Position numbers and translations under genes: made by a program. A stretch of 56,072 bases of DNA from an uncultured Eubacteriales bacterium (GTDB lineage Bacteria > Bacillota > Clostridia > Lachnospirales > Lachnospiraceae). The stretch lies in NCBI GenBank assembly GCA_951800645.1, contig CATOIK010000017.1, positions 1 through 56,072 of the forward strand, given 5' to 3'. The notes beneath the pieces were generated by a model. That model had not been told where the DNA came from and searched no databases. It saw only the letters and a list, made by a program, of their open reading frames with translations. Positions 1-8,252 of the stretch are shown here, one piece after another (position 1 is the stretch's first letter; every line of letters starts with the position of its first letter).

Positions 1-96
1 CTGCTGGGGCGCCGTCACTGTACCGGTTCCTGTGCCGGGCTGCTGGGGCGCCGTCACTGTACCGGTTCCTGTGCCGGGCTGCTGGGGCGCCGTCAC
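1..96. repeat. 39-base in-frame tandem repeat
   Basis: Bases 1-39 and 40-78 are identical, and 79-96 repeat the first 18 bases before the sequence diverges. The period of 39 bases equals 13 codons, so copy number can change without a frameshift. The array may continue beyond the window edge. Confidence 0.9.
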
Positions 97-231
97 CGAG
101 CCGGTTACGCCTCCCTCCTCCGGAATTTCAAAGGTGGGGATGGGGGGAACAATGGTATCTGCATATACAGTCTGGCCCAGCATCATAGTAAGCCCAAGGC
201 CCAGAGCCGCAAATTTCTTCCAGTATTTCAT
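1..231 (-). CDS. Secreted repeat protein, N-terminal part (runs off window)
   Basis: The first 77 codons of a gene that leaves the window at base 1. The start ATG (229-231) has an AAGAGGA ribosome site about 7 bases upstream. Residues 1-24 form a clear signal peptide: lysines at 2, 5 and 6, a hydrophobic stretch, and a probable cut after VYA. After a short proline-rich stretch the protein enters a 13-residue repeat, PGTGTGTVTAPQQ, present in at least 2.5 copies before the edge. It is divergent from the deacetylase gene at 443. A Thr/Pro/Gly repeat after a signal peptide suggests an exported wall-linked or surface protein. The function cannot be named because the body of the protein is not visible. 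Confidence 0.75.
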   Translation of the reverse strand, partial: MKYWKKFAALGLGLTMMLGQTVYADTIVPPIPTFEIPEEGGVTGSVTAPQQPGTGTGTVTAPQQPGTGTGTVTAPQQ

Positions 232-442
232 TCAAACAATTCCTCTTTTCCAGTTACTTCTTAAAGGTGCCGGATTGCTCCGCACTTCGTGCTCCCACAA
301 TCCTCATACAGTATAGCACAAATTTACATCCAAAAAAATGACAACTTTCTTAAAGTTCCCGATACCCACATCTCCCATCACCGGCATGAAGCGTGGTCTC
401 TTTCCATATACTGGTAATAATAAAGTTTTTGCGGAGTCTCTT

Positions 443-1303
443 ATGAATCCAATCTCTTACCCCCGGCGTTTCTATTCCAAAAAGGCAGCCGGGCTCCTGA
501 GCTTATTCCTTCTGTCTTTCTTAGCCGGAAACCTGCTTGCCTCTGCCACTTTGGGCCTGCCGGAAGCCACCCCTGCTTCTGCCGATGGAAACTGGGGCTT
601 AAGCTTCCAGCAGGAGGGCAAACCTCCGGTTGCCAACGCCACCGCCGACTATTTAAGCCAGTTTAACGCCTACTATGCGGCAGACACTCAGGAAAAAATC
701 CTGTACCTGACCTTCGATGCCGGTTACGAAAACGGAAACACACCGGCCATTCTGGATGCCCTGAAAAAGCACAATGCTCCGGCAACCTTCTTTCTGGTGG
801 GAAACTATCTGGAAACCAGTCCGGATTTAGTAAAGCGTATGGTGGAAGAAGGCCACATTGTAGGAAATCACACTTTCCATCATCCAGATATGTCCAAAAT
901 TTCCACCCCGGAAACCTTTGCCAAAGAACTGGAAGATTTAGAAGCCCTGTATCAGCAGGTCACCGGGCAGCCTATGAAAAAATACTACCGTCCTCCTCAG
1001 GGAAAATACAGCGAAGCCAATCTGCAGATGGCAAAGGATGCCGGTTATCACACCTTCTTCTGGAGTCTGGCCTATGTAGACTGGTACGAGGATAAGCAGC
1101 CCACCCATGAGGAAGCCTTTCAGAAGCTTTTAGGACGCATCCACCCAGGAGCCATCGTGCTGCTCCACAGCACCTCCAAAACCAACGGAGAAATCCTGGA
1201 TGAGCTGCTGACCAAATGGGAGGAAATGGGGTATCAGTTCCACTCCCTGGATGAACTGGTAAACACAGAATCTGCCCCGTCCGCTGCCCTTCCCAGAGCA
1301 TGA
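443..1303 (+). CDS. Polysaccharide deacetylase, PdaA-like
   Basis: A 286-residue NodB-fold deacetylase with an N-terminal signal or anchor segment (about residues 16-36). Catalytic motifs are visible: TFDAGYENG (Asp92), the metal motif HTFHH (143-147), RPPQG (183-187) and LLHS (241-244). The GYENG form of motif 1 is typical of PdaA, the delta-lactam deacetylase that modifies muramic acid in spore-cortex peptidoglycan. PdaA has Asn after TFD; here it is Ala. The ATG at 443 is chosen because GGAG lies 6 bases upstream, while the earlier in-frame ATG at 338 has no ribosome site and would put 35 polar residues before the signal segment. The PdaA role is inferred; a vegetative wall or oligosaccharide deacetylase is possible. 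Confidence 0.85.
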   Translation: MNPISYPRRFYSKKAAGLLSLFLLSFLAGNLLASATLGLPEATPASADGNWGLSFQQEGKPPVANATADYLSQFNAYYAADTQEKILYLTFDAGYENGNTPAILDALKKHNAPATFFLVGNYLETSPDLVKRMVEEGHIVGNHTFHHPDMSKISTPETFAKELEDLEALYQQVTGQPMKKYYRPPQGKYSEANLQMAKDAGYHTFFWSLAYVDWYEDKQPTHEEAFQKLLGRIHPGAIVLLHSTSKTNGEILDELLTKWEEMGYQFHSLDELVNTESAPSAALPRA

Positions 1304-1324
1304 CAAACCTTTTGCCGTTTCCTC

Positions 1325-1353
1325 TGGCATAACCGGCCTCTCTGTGCTATGAT
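1325..1353 (+). promoter_or_regulatory. Possible promoter for the alcohol dehydrogenase
   Basis: An extended -10 (TGCTATGAT, with TATGAT at 1348-1353) sits 17 bases after a weak -35 (TGGCAT, 1325-1330). It lies 30 bases before the start codon of the next gene. Confidence 0.4.
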
Positions 1354-1382
1354 AAAAAACAGATATTCTTCAGGAGGAACGG

Positions 1383-2567
1383 ATGATGCAGGCATTTACA
1401 TACTTATCTCCCACAGAAGTGGTATTCGGAAAAAATACGGAACAGCAGACCGGCACCTATGTGCGCAAATACGGAGGCAGCCGTGTGCTCTTAGTTTACG
1501 GCGGGGGAAGCGTGGTTTGCAGCGGGCTTTTAAGCCGGGTGCGGCAGTCTCTGGAAACCGCAGGCTGCTTCTGCCGGGAGTTTGGCGGTGCAAAAGCCAA
1601 TCCTACGCTGGAGCACGCCCGAAATGGAGTAACGGAAGCCATTGCAGCAGACATTGATTTTGTTTTGGGAATCGGCGGCGGCTCCGCCATTGACACTGCC
1701 AAAGCCATCGCCATTGGAGCAGCTAACCCGGAAACAGACCTCTGGGATTTCTGGTGCCGTAAGGAAACGGTTAAAACGGCTTTGCCTGCCGGCGCCATCC
1801 TGACTATTCCGGCAGCCGGAAGCGAAACCAGCAATTCCTCGGTTCTCACAAACTCTGCCACAGGCAGCAAGCGGGGCCTGGGAACGGATTTCAACCGGCC
1901 TAAATTTGCCATTATGAACCCGGAGCTGACCTATACCCTTCCGGTTTACCAGGTGGCCTGCGGTGTCACTGACATTATGATGCACACCCTGGACCGGTAT
2001 TTTAACCCTGCCGACAATGAGATGACGGATGCCATTGCAGAAGCTTTACTTCGCACCGTTATTGAAAAAGGCCGGATTGCCGTAAAGAATCCTCACGATT
2101 ACGATGCCATGAGCGAGCTGATGTGGGCCGGCTCTCTTTCTCACAACGGCCTTACCGGCCTGGGCGGCCCTGGAGATTTTGCGGTTCACCAGTTAGGCCA
2201 TGAGCTGTCCGCCAAGTTTGATATTGCCCATGGCGCATCTCTGGCTGCTGTGTGGGGTTCCTGGGCTAACGCTGTCTGGGATGCAAAGCCTTCTCGCTTT
2301 GCCCGCTACGCCCGCAATGTCTGGAACCTTTCCGGTGAAGACGAAGTTGTGCTGATTCAGGCAGGTATTCAGGCCACCGTAGATTATTTTGCAGAAATCG
2401 GCATGCCCACCTGCTTTTTAGAAAGCCGGGAGCTGGGTATCCAGACCGACGAAGCGCTGCGGGATTTAGCCTTCCGCTGCTCTTACCAAAAGAGCCGCAC
2501 GATCGGCACATTCAAGGTTCTGTCTGAAGAAGATATTTACCATATTTACAAAGAGGCCAACCGTTAA
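1383..2567 (+). CDS. Iron-containing alcohol dehydrogenase (butanol dehydrogenase type)
   Basis: A 394-residue type III Fe-dependent alcohol dehydrogenase. It carries the nucleotide-binding GIGGGS motif (96-101) and the metal-ligand region around HQLGHEL and FDIAHGASLA. Family members reduce butyraldehyde or other aldehydes with NAD(P)H at the end of fermentation. AGGAGG at 1372-1377 precedes two adjacent ATGs (1383 and 1386); either could be used. It looks monocistronic, with its own terminator overlapping the stop codon. The exact substrate cannot be read from the sequence. Confidence 0.9.
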   Translation: MMQAFTYLSPTEVVFGKNTEQQTGTYVRKYGGSRVLLVYGGGSVVCSGLLSRVRQSLETAGCFCREFGGAKANPTLEHARNGVTEAIAADIDFVLGIGGGSAIDTAKAIAIGAANPETDLWDFWCRKETVKTALPAGAILTIPAAGSETSNSSVLTNSATGSKRGLGTDFNRPKFAIMNPELTYTLPVYQVACGVTDIMMHTLDRYFNPADNEMTDAIAEALLRTVIEKGRIAVKNPHDYDAMSELMWAGSLSHNGLTGLGGPGDFAVHQLGHELSAKFDIAHGASLAAVWGSWANAVWDAKPSRFARYARNVWNLSGEDEVVLIQAGIQATVDYFAEIGMPTCFLESRELGIQTDEALRDLAFRCSYQKSRTIGTFKVLSEEDIYHIYKEANR

Positions 2568-2585
2568 CTGGTTGACCTCTTTTTG
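2551..2585 (+). terminator. Terminator overlapping the dehydrogenase stop codon
   Basis: Hairpin AAGAGGCCAACC / GGTTGACCTCTT (one G-T pair) around the loop GTTAACT, followed by a T run. The TAA stop (2565-2567) lies in the loop. It separates this gene from the convergent bioY. Confidence 0.85.
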
Positions 2586-2618
2586 CTGCAGTGCCTGTCG
2601 GCACAGATTTCTATTTTT

Positions 2619-3215
2619 CTATTCCATCATACGCATCACTGCCGGGCGAAGCCGGGCGGCCACCATGACTGCCAGCACACAGAGGATAAAGTCCTCCCCT
2701 ATCGTCAAAAGCACCGTATTGATCAGCACCAGTTTCCAGCCGATGGGCATAGAAATCACATAGTTGCTGATTATATAAAAGTAAATGGCGCCCATGGCAT
2801 AATAAACCAAAAGACCTGCCGTTGCCGGAATCATCATCTTCCAGACATTCATAGCCGTCCGTTTCCGCATCTGCTCACAGATCCCGGCCATAACATAGGC
2901 TGCCAGGAAAAATCCCAGCAAAAAACCAAAAGTGGGACGCACCAAATATCCCAGTCCCCCTCCTGCTGCAAACACCGGCACGCCCAAAAGGCCAATCAGC
3001 AAATAAGTACCTACGCTGCCTGCCGCCTGCCGCTTGTCAAACAAAAGCCCCGCCAGCAGTACAAAGAACCACTGCAGGGTAAAATGCATGGGATAGGGCT
3101 GCACCGGAATAGTAATCTTAATAAACGCTCCCGCCGCAATCAGGGCAGCAAACAAACCAGAAACCGCCAGCTCCCTGGGCACATTGCGCCGCTTCGTTGT
3201 CTTTGTATTTTCCAT
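2619..3215 (-). CDS. bioY: Biotin transporter S component, BioY
   Basis: A 198-residue polytopic membrane protein with about six hydrophobic segments. It has the BioY hallmarks PVQPYPMHFTLQ near residue 40 and GGGLGYLVRPTFGFLLGF in the middle. BioY is the substrate-capturing subunit of ECF-type biotin importers. No EcfA/EcfT genes lie nearby, so it probably uses a shared energising module, as group II ECF transporters do. It lies 150 bases downstream of threonine synthase on the same strand but has its own promoter-like sequence. No BirA-type operator was recognised. Confidence 0.88.
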   Translation of the reverse strand: MENTKTTKRRNVPRELAVSGLFAALIAAGAFIKITIPVQPYPMHFTLQWFFVLLAGLLFDKRQAAGSVGTYLLIGLLGVPVFAAGGGLGYLVRPTFGFLLGFFLAAYVMAGICEQMRKRTAMNVWKMMIPATAGLLVYYAMGAIYFYIISNYVISMPIGWKLVLINTVLLTIGEDFILCVLAVMVAARLRPAVMRMME

Positions 3216-3286
3216 CTGTCTGCCGTACCTTTCTGTCTTTCAAAACAGGCGTACCAGGCCTGTCTGTCTCTTATTAAACACAGACC

Positions 3287-3315
3287 ATTGTACTATACAT
3301 TCCTGTTTTTCACAA
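3287..3315 (-). promoter_or_regulatory. Sigma-A-like promoter for bioY
   Basis: Minus-strand TTGTGA (3310-3315), a 17-base spacer and TACAAT (3287-3292), 72 bases before the bioY start codon. Confidence 0.65.
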
Positions 3316-3365
3316 GCCGTTTTGAACCTCTGCAGCACAGTTCCGTTTTAACATTTCCTGCAGCT

Positions 3366-4460
3366 CTAATGATCGGATTTCAGCCCTGCCCCGCACATGG
3401 GAATCAGGCTGTCTCTCGTCCGGCCATGGAGTCTGCAGTAATGCAGATAAGCTGCGTAGTTGGCCGCTGTGGTATGCTCGCAGTAAATCCCTCGCCGGGC
3501 CAGAGCTGCTCTGGCGCTTAATATCTCATCTTCCGGCGCAGCAATCACCTGGAAACCGTATTTGTAGATATATTCCAGAATTTCCCTTCCCCGCATAGGC
3601 ACGCCAATAGCAATACCTTCTGCGATGGTAGGCTTTACCTCTGCCGCTGCCGGCTCCATCATCCCACTTTCATAGGCTTTCAGAAAAGGGGCGCAGTATT
3701 CGCTCTGAATCGCCACCACATTGGGCATATGGTCAATGATTCCGCTCTCCAAAAATTCCTCCAGAGCCTTTACCACACCAATAAACAGGGTGCCGTTTCC
3801 CAGGGGAATGAAAATATTTTCCGGAACCCGGTGCAGCTGCTCATAAACCTCGTAAAGATAGGTCTTCGTACCTTCATAAAAGAACGGATTATACACATGA
3901 TTGGCATAGTATTTTCCTTCTTCCTCCACCTTAGCCCGGCAGACATCTGCGCAGTGATCCCTGGAACCAGGCACCACATTGGCCTTTGCATCGTGGGCAC
4001 GAATCATATCAATTTTCTTGGGAGAGGTTCCTTCCGGCACAAAAATTTCACATGCAATTCCTGCCCTTGCACAGTAAGCAGCCACACTGTTTCCTGCATT
4101 TCCGCTGCTGTCCTGTACCACACTGTCCACGCCGATTGCCTTGCAGTGGCTTACCAGCACAGCCGCTCCCCGGTCTTTGAAAGACAGCGTAGGCATGAAA
4201 TAATCCATTTTCAGCATCAGGTCTTCATCCCAGTTTATCACCGGCGTCATCCCCTCTCCCAGGCTGATGTCCTTCCAGCACTCGTCTAACAGGGGCATAA
4301 ACTTACGATAACGAAAGATACTCCAGGTATCCTTATCTACTAAATCCAAACGGAATTTCGGCGGCTGAAAATCCAGCTTCCACAGCCCGCCGCAGTCACA
4401 TTTTGCCTTGCGGGTGGACACATCTTCTGTTTTTCCACATCTGGAACAAATATAATTCAT
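3366..4460 (-). CDS. thrC: Threonine synthase (PLP enzyme)
   Basis: A 364-residue fold-type II PLP enzyme. It opens with a zinc-ribbon-like Cys pattern (C5, C8, C21, C23), then the PLP-lysine motif SFKDRGA (Lys95) and a phosphate loop SSGNAGN. This pattern fits threonine synthase, which converts O-phosphohomoserine to threonine. The ATG at 4460 has GGGGAG 10 bases upstream; an in-frame TTG at 4478 overlaps that site and is rejected. No homoserine kinase or dehydrogenase is adjacent. Other threonine-synthase-like lyases of this fold cannot be fully excluded. Confidence 0.85.
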   Translation of the reverse strand: MNYICSRCGKTEDVSTRKAKCDCGGLWKLDFQPPKFRLDLVDKDTWSIFRYRKFMPLLDECWKDISLGEGMTPVINWDEDLMLKMDYFMPTLSFKDRGAAVLVSHCKAIGVDSVVQDSSGNAGNSVAAYCARAGIACEIFVPEGTSPKKIDMIRAHDAKANVVPGSRDHCADVCRAKVEEEGKYYANHVYNPFFYEGTKTYLYEVYEQLHRVPENIFIPLGNGTLFIGVVKALEEFLESGIIDHMPNVVAIQSEYCAPFLKAYESGMMEPAAAEVKPTIAEGIAIGVPMRGREILEYIYKYGFQVIAAPEDEILSARAALARRGIYCEHTTAANYAAYLHYCRLHGRTRDSLIPMCGAGLKSDH

Positions 4461-4521
4461 AGTATTCACACTCCCCAAACCGAACTATCACAAGGATACC
4501 GCAATGGGAGTTTTTCGTCAA

Positions 4522-4563
4522 CAAAAAGAAAGCCCTCTGCGCCAAAACGCAGGAGGCTTTCTT
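4522..4563 (-). terminator. Terminator downstream of ppdK
   Basis: Arms at 4527-4541 and 4549-4563 pair at 13 of 15 positions. On the minus strand the stem is followed by a T run, between the ppdK stop and threonine synthase. Confidence 0.8.
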
Positions 4564-4582
4564 TCCTTTAAAGGAAATTTAA

Positions 4583-7210
4583 TTATTTGTTGTTAATAGC
4601 CGCCTGAGCTGCTGCCAGTCTTGCAATCGGAACGCGGAACGGGCTGCAGGATACATAGTCCAGGCCAATCTTGTGGCAGAACTCTACGGAAGACGGATCT
4701 CCGCCGTGCTCGCCGCAGATACCTACATGCAGTTCCGGACGAACTGGCTTACCTAACTTGATAGCGGTCTCCATCAGCTTGCCTACGCCAATCTGATCCA
4801 GTTTTGCGAACGGATCGTTCTCGAAGATCTTGGCATCATAGTAAGCATCCAGGAACTTACCGGCATCGTCGCGGGAGAAGCCGTAAGTCATCTGAGTTAA
4901 GTCGTTGGTACCGAAGCAGAAGAACTCAGCCTCTTTTGCAACTTCGTCAGCGGTCAGAGCTGCTCTCGGAATCTCGATCATGGTACCTACCTGATACTTA
5001 AGCTCGATGCCTGCTGCTGCAATCTCAGCGTCTGCAGTCTCTACTACAAAGTTCTTAACATATTTCAGCTCTTTTGCATCGCCGATTAACGGAATCATGA
5101 TCTCCGGCTCTACATTCCAGTCCGGATGTGCCTTCTTCACATTGATGGCTGCGCGGATAACTGCTGCAGTCTGCATCTTAGCAATCTCCGGATAGGTAAC
5201 TGCCAGACGGCATCCACGATGACCCATCATCGGGTTGAACTCATGGAGAGAACTGATGATGTTCTTAATGGTCTCAACGCTCTTGCCCTGTGCGTCAGCC
5301 AGCTTCTTGATGTCCTCCTCAGTGGTGGGAACGAACTCATGTAACGGCGGATCCAGGAAACGGATGCAAACCGGGTTGCCCTCCAGCGCCTCATACAGCT
5401 TCTCGAAGTCACCCTGCTGCTCCGGAAGGATCTTAGCCAGAGCTGCCTCCCGCTCCTCAACGGTCTCAGAGCAGATCATCTCGCGGAATGCGTCAATTCG
5501 ATTGCCCTCAAAGAACATATGCTCGGTACGGCAAAGGCCGATACCCTCAGCGCCTAACTCTCTTGCCTTCTTAGCATCAGCCGGAGTATCTGCGTTGGTT
5601 CTTACTTTCAGGGTTCTGTACTGGTCAGCCCATGCCATGATGCGGCCGAACTCACCTGCGATTGCAGCGTCTACGGTGGGGATGATGCCATCGTAAATCT
5701 TACCGGTGGAACCGTCTAAGGACAGAGCGTCGCCCTCGTGGAATTCCTTGCCAGCCAGAACAAATTTCTTGTTTTCCTCATCCATAGCGATAGCGGAGCA
5801 GCCGGATACACAGCAAGTACCCATACCGCGGGCAACTACTGCTGCGTGAGAGGTCATACCGCCGCGAACAGTCAGAATACCCTGAGCGGCCTTCATGCCC
5901 TCAATATCCTCCGGAGAAGTCTCCAGACGAACCAGAACTACCTTCTCGCCCTTTGCAGCCCATGCCTTGGCATCCTCTGCAGTGAAGACAATCTTACCGC
6001 ATGCAGCGCCGGGAGATGCAGCCAGAGCCTGTGCCAGCGGCTGAGCATCCTTCAGAGCCTTTGCATCAAACTGGGGATGTAAAAGAGTATCCAGGTTACG
6101 AGGATCGATCATAGCTACAGCCTCTTCCGGAGTTCTCATGCCCTCGTCTACCAGGTCACATGCGATCTTTAAAGCTGCCTGAGCGGTTCTCTTACCATTT
6201 CTGGTCTGCAGCATGTACAGTTTGCCGTGCTCAACGGTAAACTCCATATCCTGCATATCTCTGTAATGATTCTCCAGAGTCTTGCACACTTCGTTGAACT
6301 GTGCGAATGCCTCCGGGAACTTGTCTGCCATCTCGTTGATGTGCATCGGAGTACGAACGCCGGCTACTACATCCTCGCCCTGTGCGTTGGTTAAGAACTC
6401 ACCGAACAGGCCTTTTTCGCCGGTAGCCGGGTCACGGGTAAATGCAACGCCGGTACCGCAGTCGTCGCCCATGTTACCGAATGCCATGGACTGTACATTT
6501 ACAGCAGTACCCCAGGAATAAGGAATGTCATTGTCGCGGCGGTAGATGTTTGCGCGGGGGTTGTCCCAGGAACGGAATACAGCCTTAACAGCGCCCATCA
6601 ACTGCTCTACCGGATCAGACGGGAAATCTGCACCGATTTTAGCCTTGTACTCAGCCTTGAACTGGCCAGCCAGCTCCTTTAAGTCCTCTGCGGTCAGATC
6701 AACATCCTGGGTCACGCCCTTTTTCTCTTTCATCTCGTCGATCAGAATCTCAAAGTATTTTTTACCAACTTCCATTACAACATCAGAATACATCTGAATG
6801 AATCTTCTGTAGCAGTCCCATGCCCAGCGGGGATTGCCGGACTTCTCAGCAATGGTATTTACAACTTCTTCGTTCAGGCCCAGGTTTAAGATGGTATCCA
6901 TCATACCCGGCATGGATGCTCTTGCACCGGAACGAACAGATACTAACAGCGGGTTCTCCAGATCGCCGAATTTCTTTCCGGTGATCTCCTCCATCTTGCC
7001 GATGTACTCGTTAATCTGCCCCTGGATCTCGCTGTTGATCTCGCGGCCATCCTCATAATACTGTGTGCATGCCTCAGTAGTGATGGTGAAACCCTGAGGA
7101 ACCGGAAGACCGATATTGGTCATCTCAGCCAGGTTTGCGCCTTTACCACCAAGCAGATTTCTCATGCTGGCATCGCCTTCTGTGAATAAATATACCCACT
7201 TTTTTGCCAT
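4583..7210 (-). CDS. ppdK: Pyruvate, phosphate dikinase
   Basis: An 875-residue full-length PPDK that interconverts pyruvate, ATP and Pi with PEP, AMP and PPi. In order it shows the N-terminal ATP-grasp entry GGKGANLAEM, the phosphohistidine swivel motif GGMTSHAAVVARGMG, and the C-terminal PEP-binding barrel ending in GTNDLTQMTYGF and the catalytic-cysteine motif GICGEHGGDP. AGGAGG lies 8 bases upstream of the ATG. No gene for the PPDK regulatory kinase/phosphatase is in the window. Upstream are a sigma-A-like promoter and a perfect cre-type palindrome, which fits carbon-catabolite control of this glycolysis/gluconeogenesis switch enzyme. Confidence 0.97.
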   Translation of the reverse strand: MAKKWVYLFTEGDASMRNLLGGKGANLAEMTNIGLPVPQGFTITTEACTQYYEDGREINSEIQGQINEYIGKMEEITGKKFGDLENPLLVSVRSGARASMPGMMDTILNLGLNEEVVNTIAEKSGNPRWAWDCYRRFIQMYSDVVMEVGKKYFEILIDEMKEKKGVTQDVDLTAEDLKELAGQFKAEYKAKIGADFPSDPVEQLMGAVKAVFRSWDNPRANIYRRDNDIPYSWGTAVNVQSMAFGNMGDDCGTGVAFTRDPATGEKGLFGEFLTNAQGEDVVAGVRTPMHINEMADKFPEAFAQFNEVCKTLENHYRDMQDMEFTVEHGKLYMLQTRNGKRTAQAALKIACDLVDEGMRTPEEAVAMIDPRNLDTLLHPQFDAKALKDAQPLAQALAASPGAACGKIVFTAEDAKAWAAKGEKVVLVRLETSPEDIEGMKAAQGILTVRGGMTSHAAVVARGMGTCCVSGCSAIAMDEENKKFVLAGKEFHEGDALSLDGSTGKIYDGIIPTVDAAIAGEFGRIMAWADQYRTLKVRTNADTPADAKKARELGAEGIGLCRTEHMFFEGNRIDAFREMICSETVEEREAALAKILPEQQGDFEKLYEALEGNPVCIRFLDPPLHEFVPTTEEDIKKLADAQGKSVETIKNIISSLHEFNPMMGHRGCRLAVTYPEIAKMQTAAVIRAAINVKKAHPDWNVEPEIMIPLIGDAKELKYVKNFVVETADAEIAAAGIELKYQVGTMIEIPRAALTADEVAKEAEFFCFGTNDLTQMTYGFSRDDAGKFLDAYYDAKIFENDPFAKLDQIGVGKLMETAIKLGKPVRPELHVGICGEHGGDPSSVEFCHKIGLDYVSCSPFRVPIARLAAAQAAINNK

Positions 7211-7317
7211 TGGTTTTTCCTCCTAAATGTGTGTAGATTACTGTCTACAGTTTTTACCGTTCCCGACTGCACTTTTCCCACGCACAACGAAAAAAGGCCC
7301 TTGAACAGTCCGTTAAT

Positions 7318-7345
7318 AGTATAACATATTTTGGAAACGAGTAAA
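7318..7345 (-). promoter_or_regulatory. Candidate ppdK promoter
   Basis: Minus-strand TTTACT (7340-7345), a 16-base spacer and TATACT (7318-7323), giving an untranslated leader of roughly 100 bases. The -10 is good and the -35 moderate. Confidence 0.55.
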
Positions 7346-7398
7346 GATTTTTTCTCGAAAAAATAGAAAAATTTTCTACAAATTTCAGCAAAATCGGA

Positions 7399-7412
7399 TG
7401 AAAGCGCTTTCA
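7399..7412. promoter_or_regulatory. cre-type operator (CcpA site)
   Basis: TGAAAGCGCTTTCA is a perfect 14-base palindrome that matches the cre consensus TGWAANCGNTNWCA at every defined position. It lies about 55 bases upstream of the candidate ppdK -35 and 27 bases upstream of a plus-strand promoter at 7439. Upstream placement fits activation more than road-block repression, but that is inference. Confidence 0.8.
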
Positions 7413-7438
7413 AATTCTGTCATTTTCGCATGTGCGTG

Positions 7439-7468
7439 TTGCATTCGTATATGCGATTTTACTATAAT
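7439..7468 (+). promoter_or_regulatory. Near-consensus sigma-A promoter facing the DJ-1 gene
   Basis: TTGCAT (7439-7444), an 18-base spacer and a perfect TATAAT (7463-7468). It points rightward into the 3' end of the DJ-1 gene, which is on the opposite strand. No plus-strand reading frame with a ribosome site follows. The remaining bases of 7211-7513 hold only AT-rich sequence. Confidence 0.55.
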
Positions 7469-7513
7469 GAAGAAGAAGAAGATGCTGCAGCAGCCCCCTC
7501 ACTCCAGTCACAG

Positions 7514-8071
7514 TTATCTCTCTCCATACTGGATTTTCTCTTTCATTTCACTGGCAGTTTTTTCATCAGTCAGTAATTTCACCAGTTCCAGCCCCAGGTC
7601 CAGAGACCAGCCCAGGCCCTTACCTGTGGTAATGTTTCCGTCGGTCACTACTCCTGCGTCAGTCAGGACGGCGCCGTTCATCTCCTCCTCAAAGCCTGGG
7701 AAGCAGGTGGCTTTCCTGCCTTTTAGAAAGCCGTGACGCCCCAGCACCACTGCCGGAGCTGCGCAGATAGCGGCAATCCGTTTTCCGGCTGCGTCCTGTG
7801 CTTTCAGCGCCTCAATTAACGGCTTACAGTCTGACAGATTGGTTGCTCCCGGAATGCCGCCAGGCAGGAAAATCACATCTGCATCGGAAAAATCCACCTC
7901 TCCGATAGCGGCGTCTGTCTGAATCCGCACATTATGGGAGGATACCACATCCCGCCCCTCTTTCGCAGCTACCAGAACGGTCTCAACTGCGCTTCTGCGA
8001 AGTATGTCCACAACAGCCAGGCACTCTACTTCTTCACTGCCGTCTGCAAACATTGCATATACTTTTGCCAT
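7514..8071 (-). CDS. DJ-1/PfpI (ThiJ-like) family protein
   Basis: A 185-residue class I glutamine amidotransferase-like protein of the DJ-1 family. The nucleophile-elbow cysteine is in AAICAAPAVVL (Cys103), the acidic residue is in DGSEEVE near residue 14, and FLPGGIPGA lies at 68-76. Members act as glyoxalases or deglycases or in stress responses; many are labelled as thiazole kinase-like without evidence. The ATG at 8071 follows AAGGAGG; an upstream in-frame start at 8101 lacks a ribosome site. It ends about 300 bases upstream of ppdK on the same strand. Confidence 0.85.
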   Translation of the reverse strand: MAKVYAMFADGSEEVECLAVVDILRRSAVETVLVAAKEGRDVVSSHNVRIQTDAAIGEVDFSDADVIFLPGGIPGATNLSDCKPLIEALKAQDAAGKRIAAICAAPAVVLGRHGFLKGRKATCFPGFEEEMNGAVLTDAGVVTDGNITTGKGLGWSLDLGLELVKLLTDEKTASEMKEKIQYGER

Positions 8072-8107
8072 ATTCAAATCCTCCTTGGCTATTCTTGTCA
8101 TGCTCTT

Positions 8108-8136
8108 ATCTTATCACACCCGGTCCAACCGGTAAA
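8108..8136 (-). promoter_or_regulatory. Possible promoter for the DJ-1 gene
   Basis: Minus-strand TTTACC (8131-8136), a 17-base spacer and TAAGAT (8108-8113), about 37 bases before the start codon. Moderate match only. Confidence 0.4.
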
Positions 8137-8183
8137 GTTTCATTTCCTCGAAAAAGAAAAACCTGTATTTTTTCAACCCTAAA

Positions 8184-8212
8184 TTTACATTTTCCCTCTT
8201 TTATGGTAAGCT
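8184..8212 (+). promoter_or_regulatory. Possible promoter for the DUF3842 gene
   Basis: TTTACA (8184-8189), a 17-base spacer and TAAGCT (8207-8212), about 40 bases before the start codon. Confidence 0.4.
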
Positions 8213-8252
8213 GAACTGACGAAATCATCTTGTGGAAAAGGACAAAAGAATA

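Noticed and set aside
2583..3521. A 312-codon open frame opposite bioY and the threonine synthase end
   Set aside because: It spans two real genes on the other strand and reads as a low-complexity His/Gln-rich shadow.
2568..4525. Biotin or threonine riboswitch or BirA operator near bioY and threonine synthase
   Set aside because: No matching palindrome or riboswitch core was found in the gaps read; only a promoter-like sequence is present.
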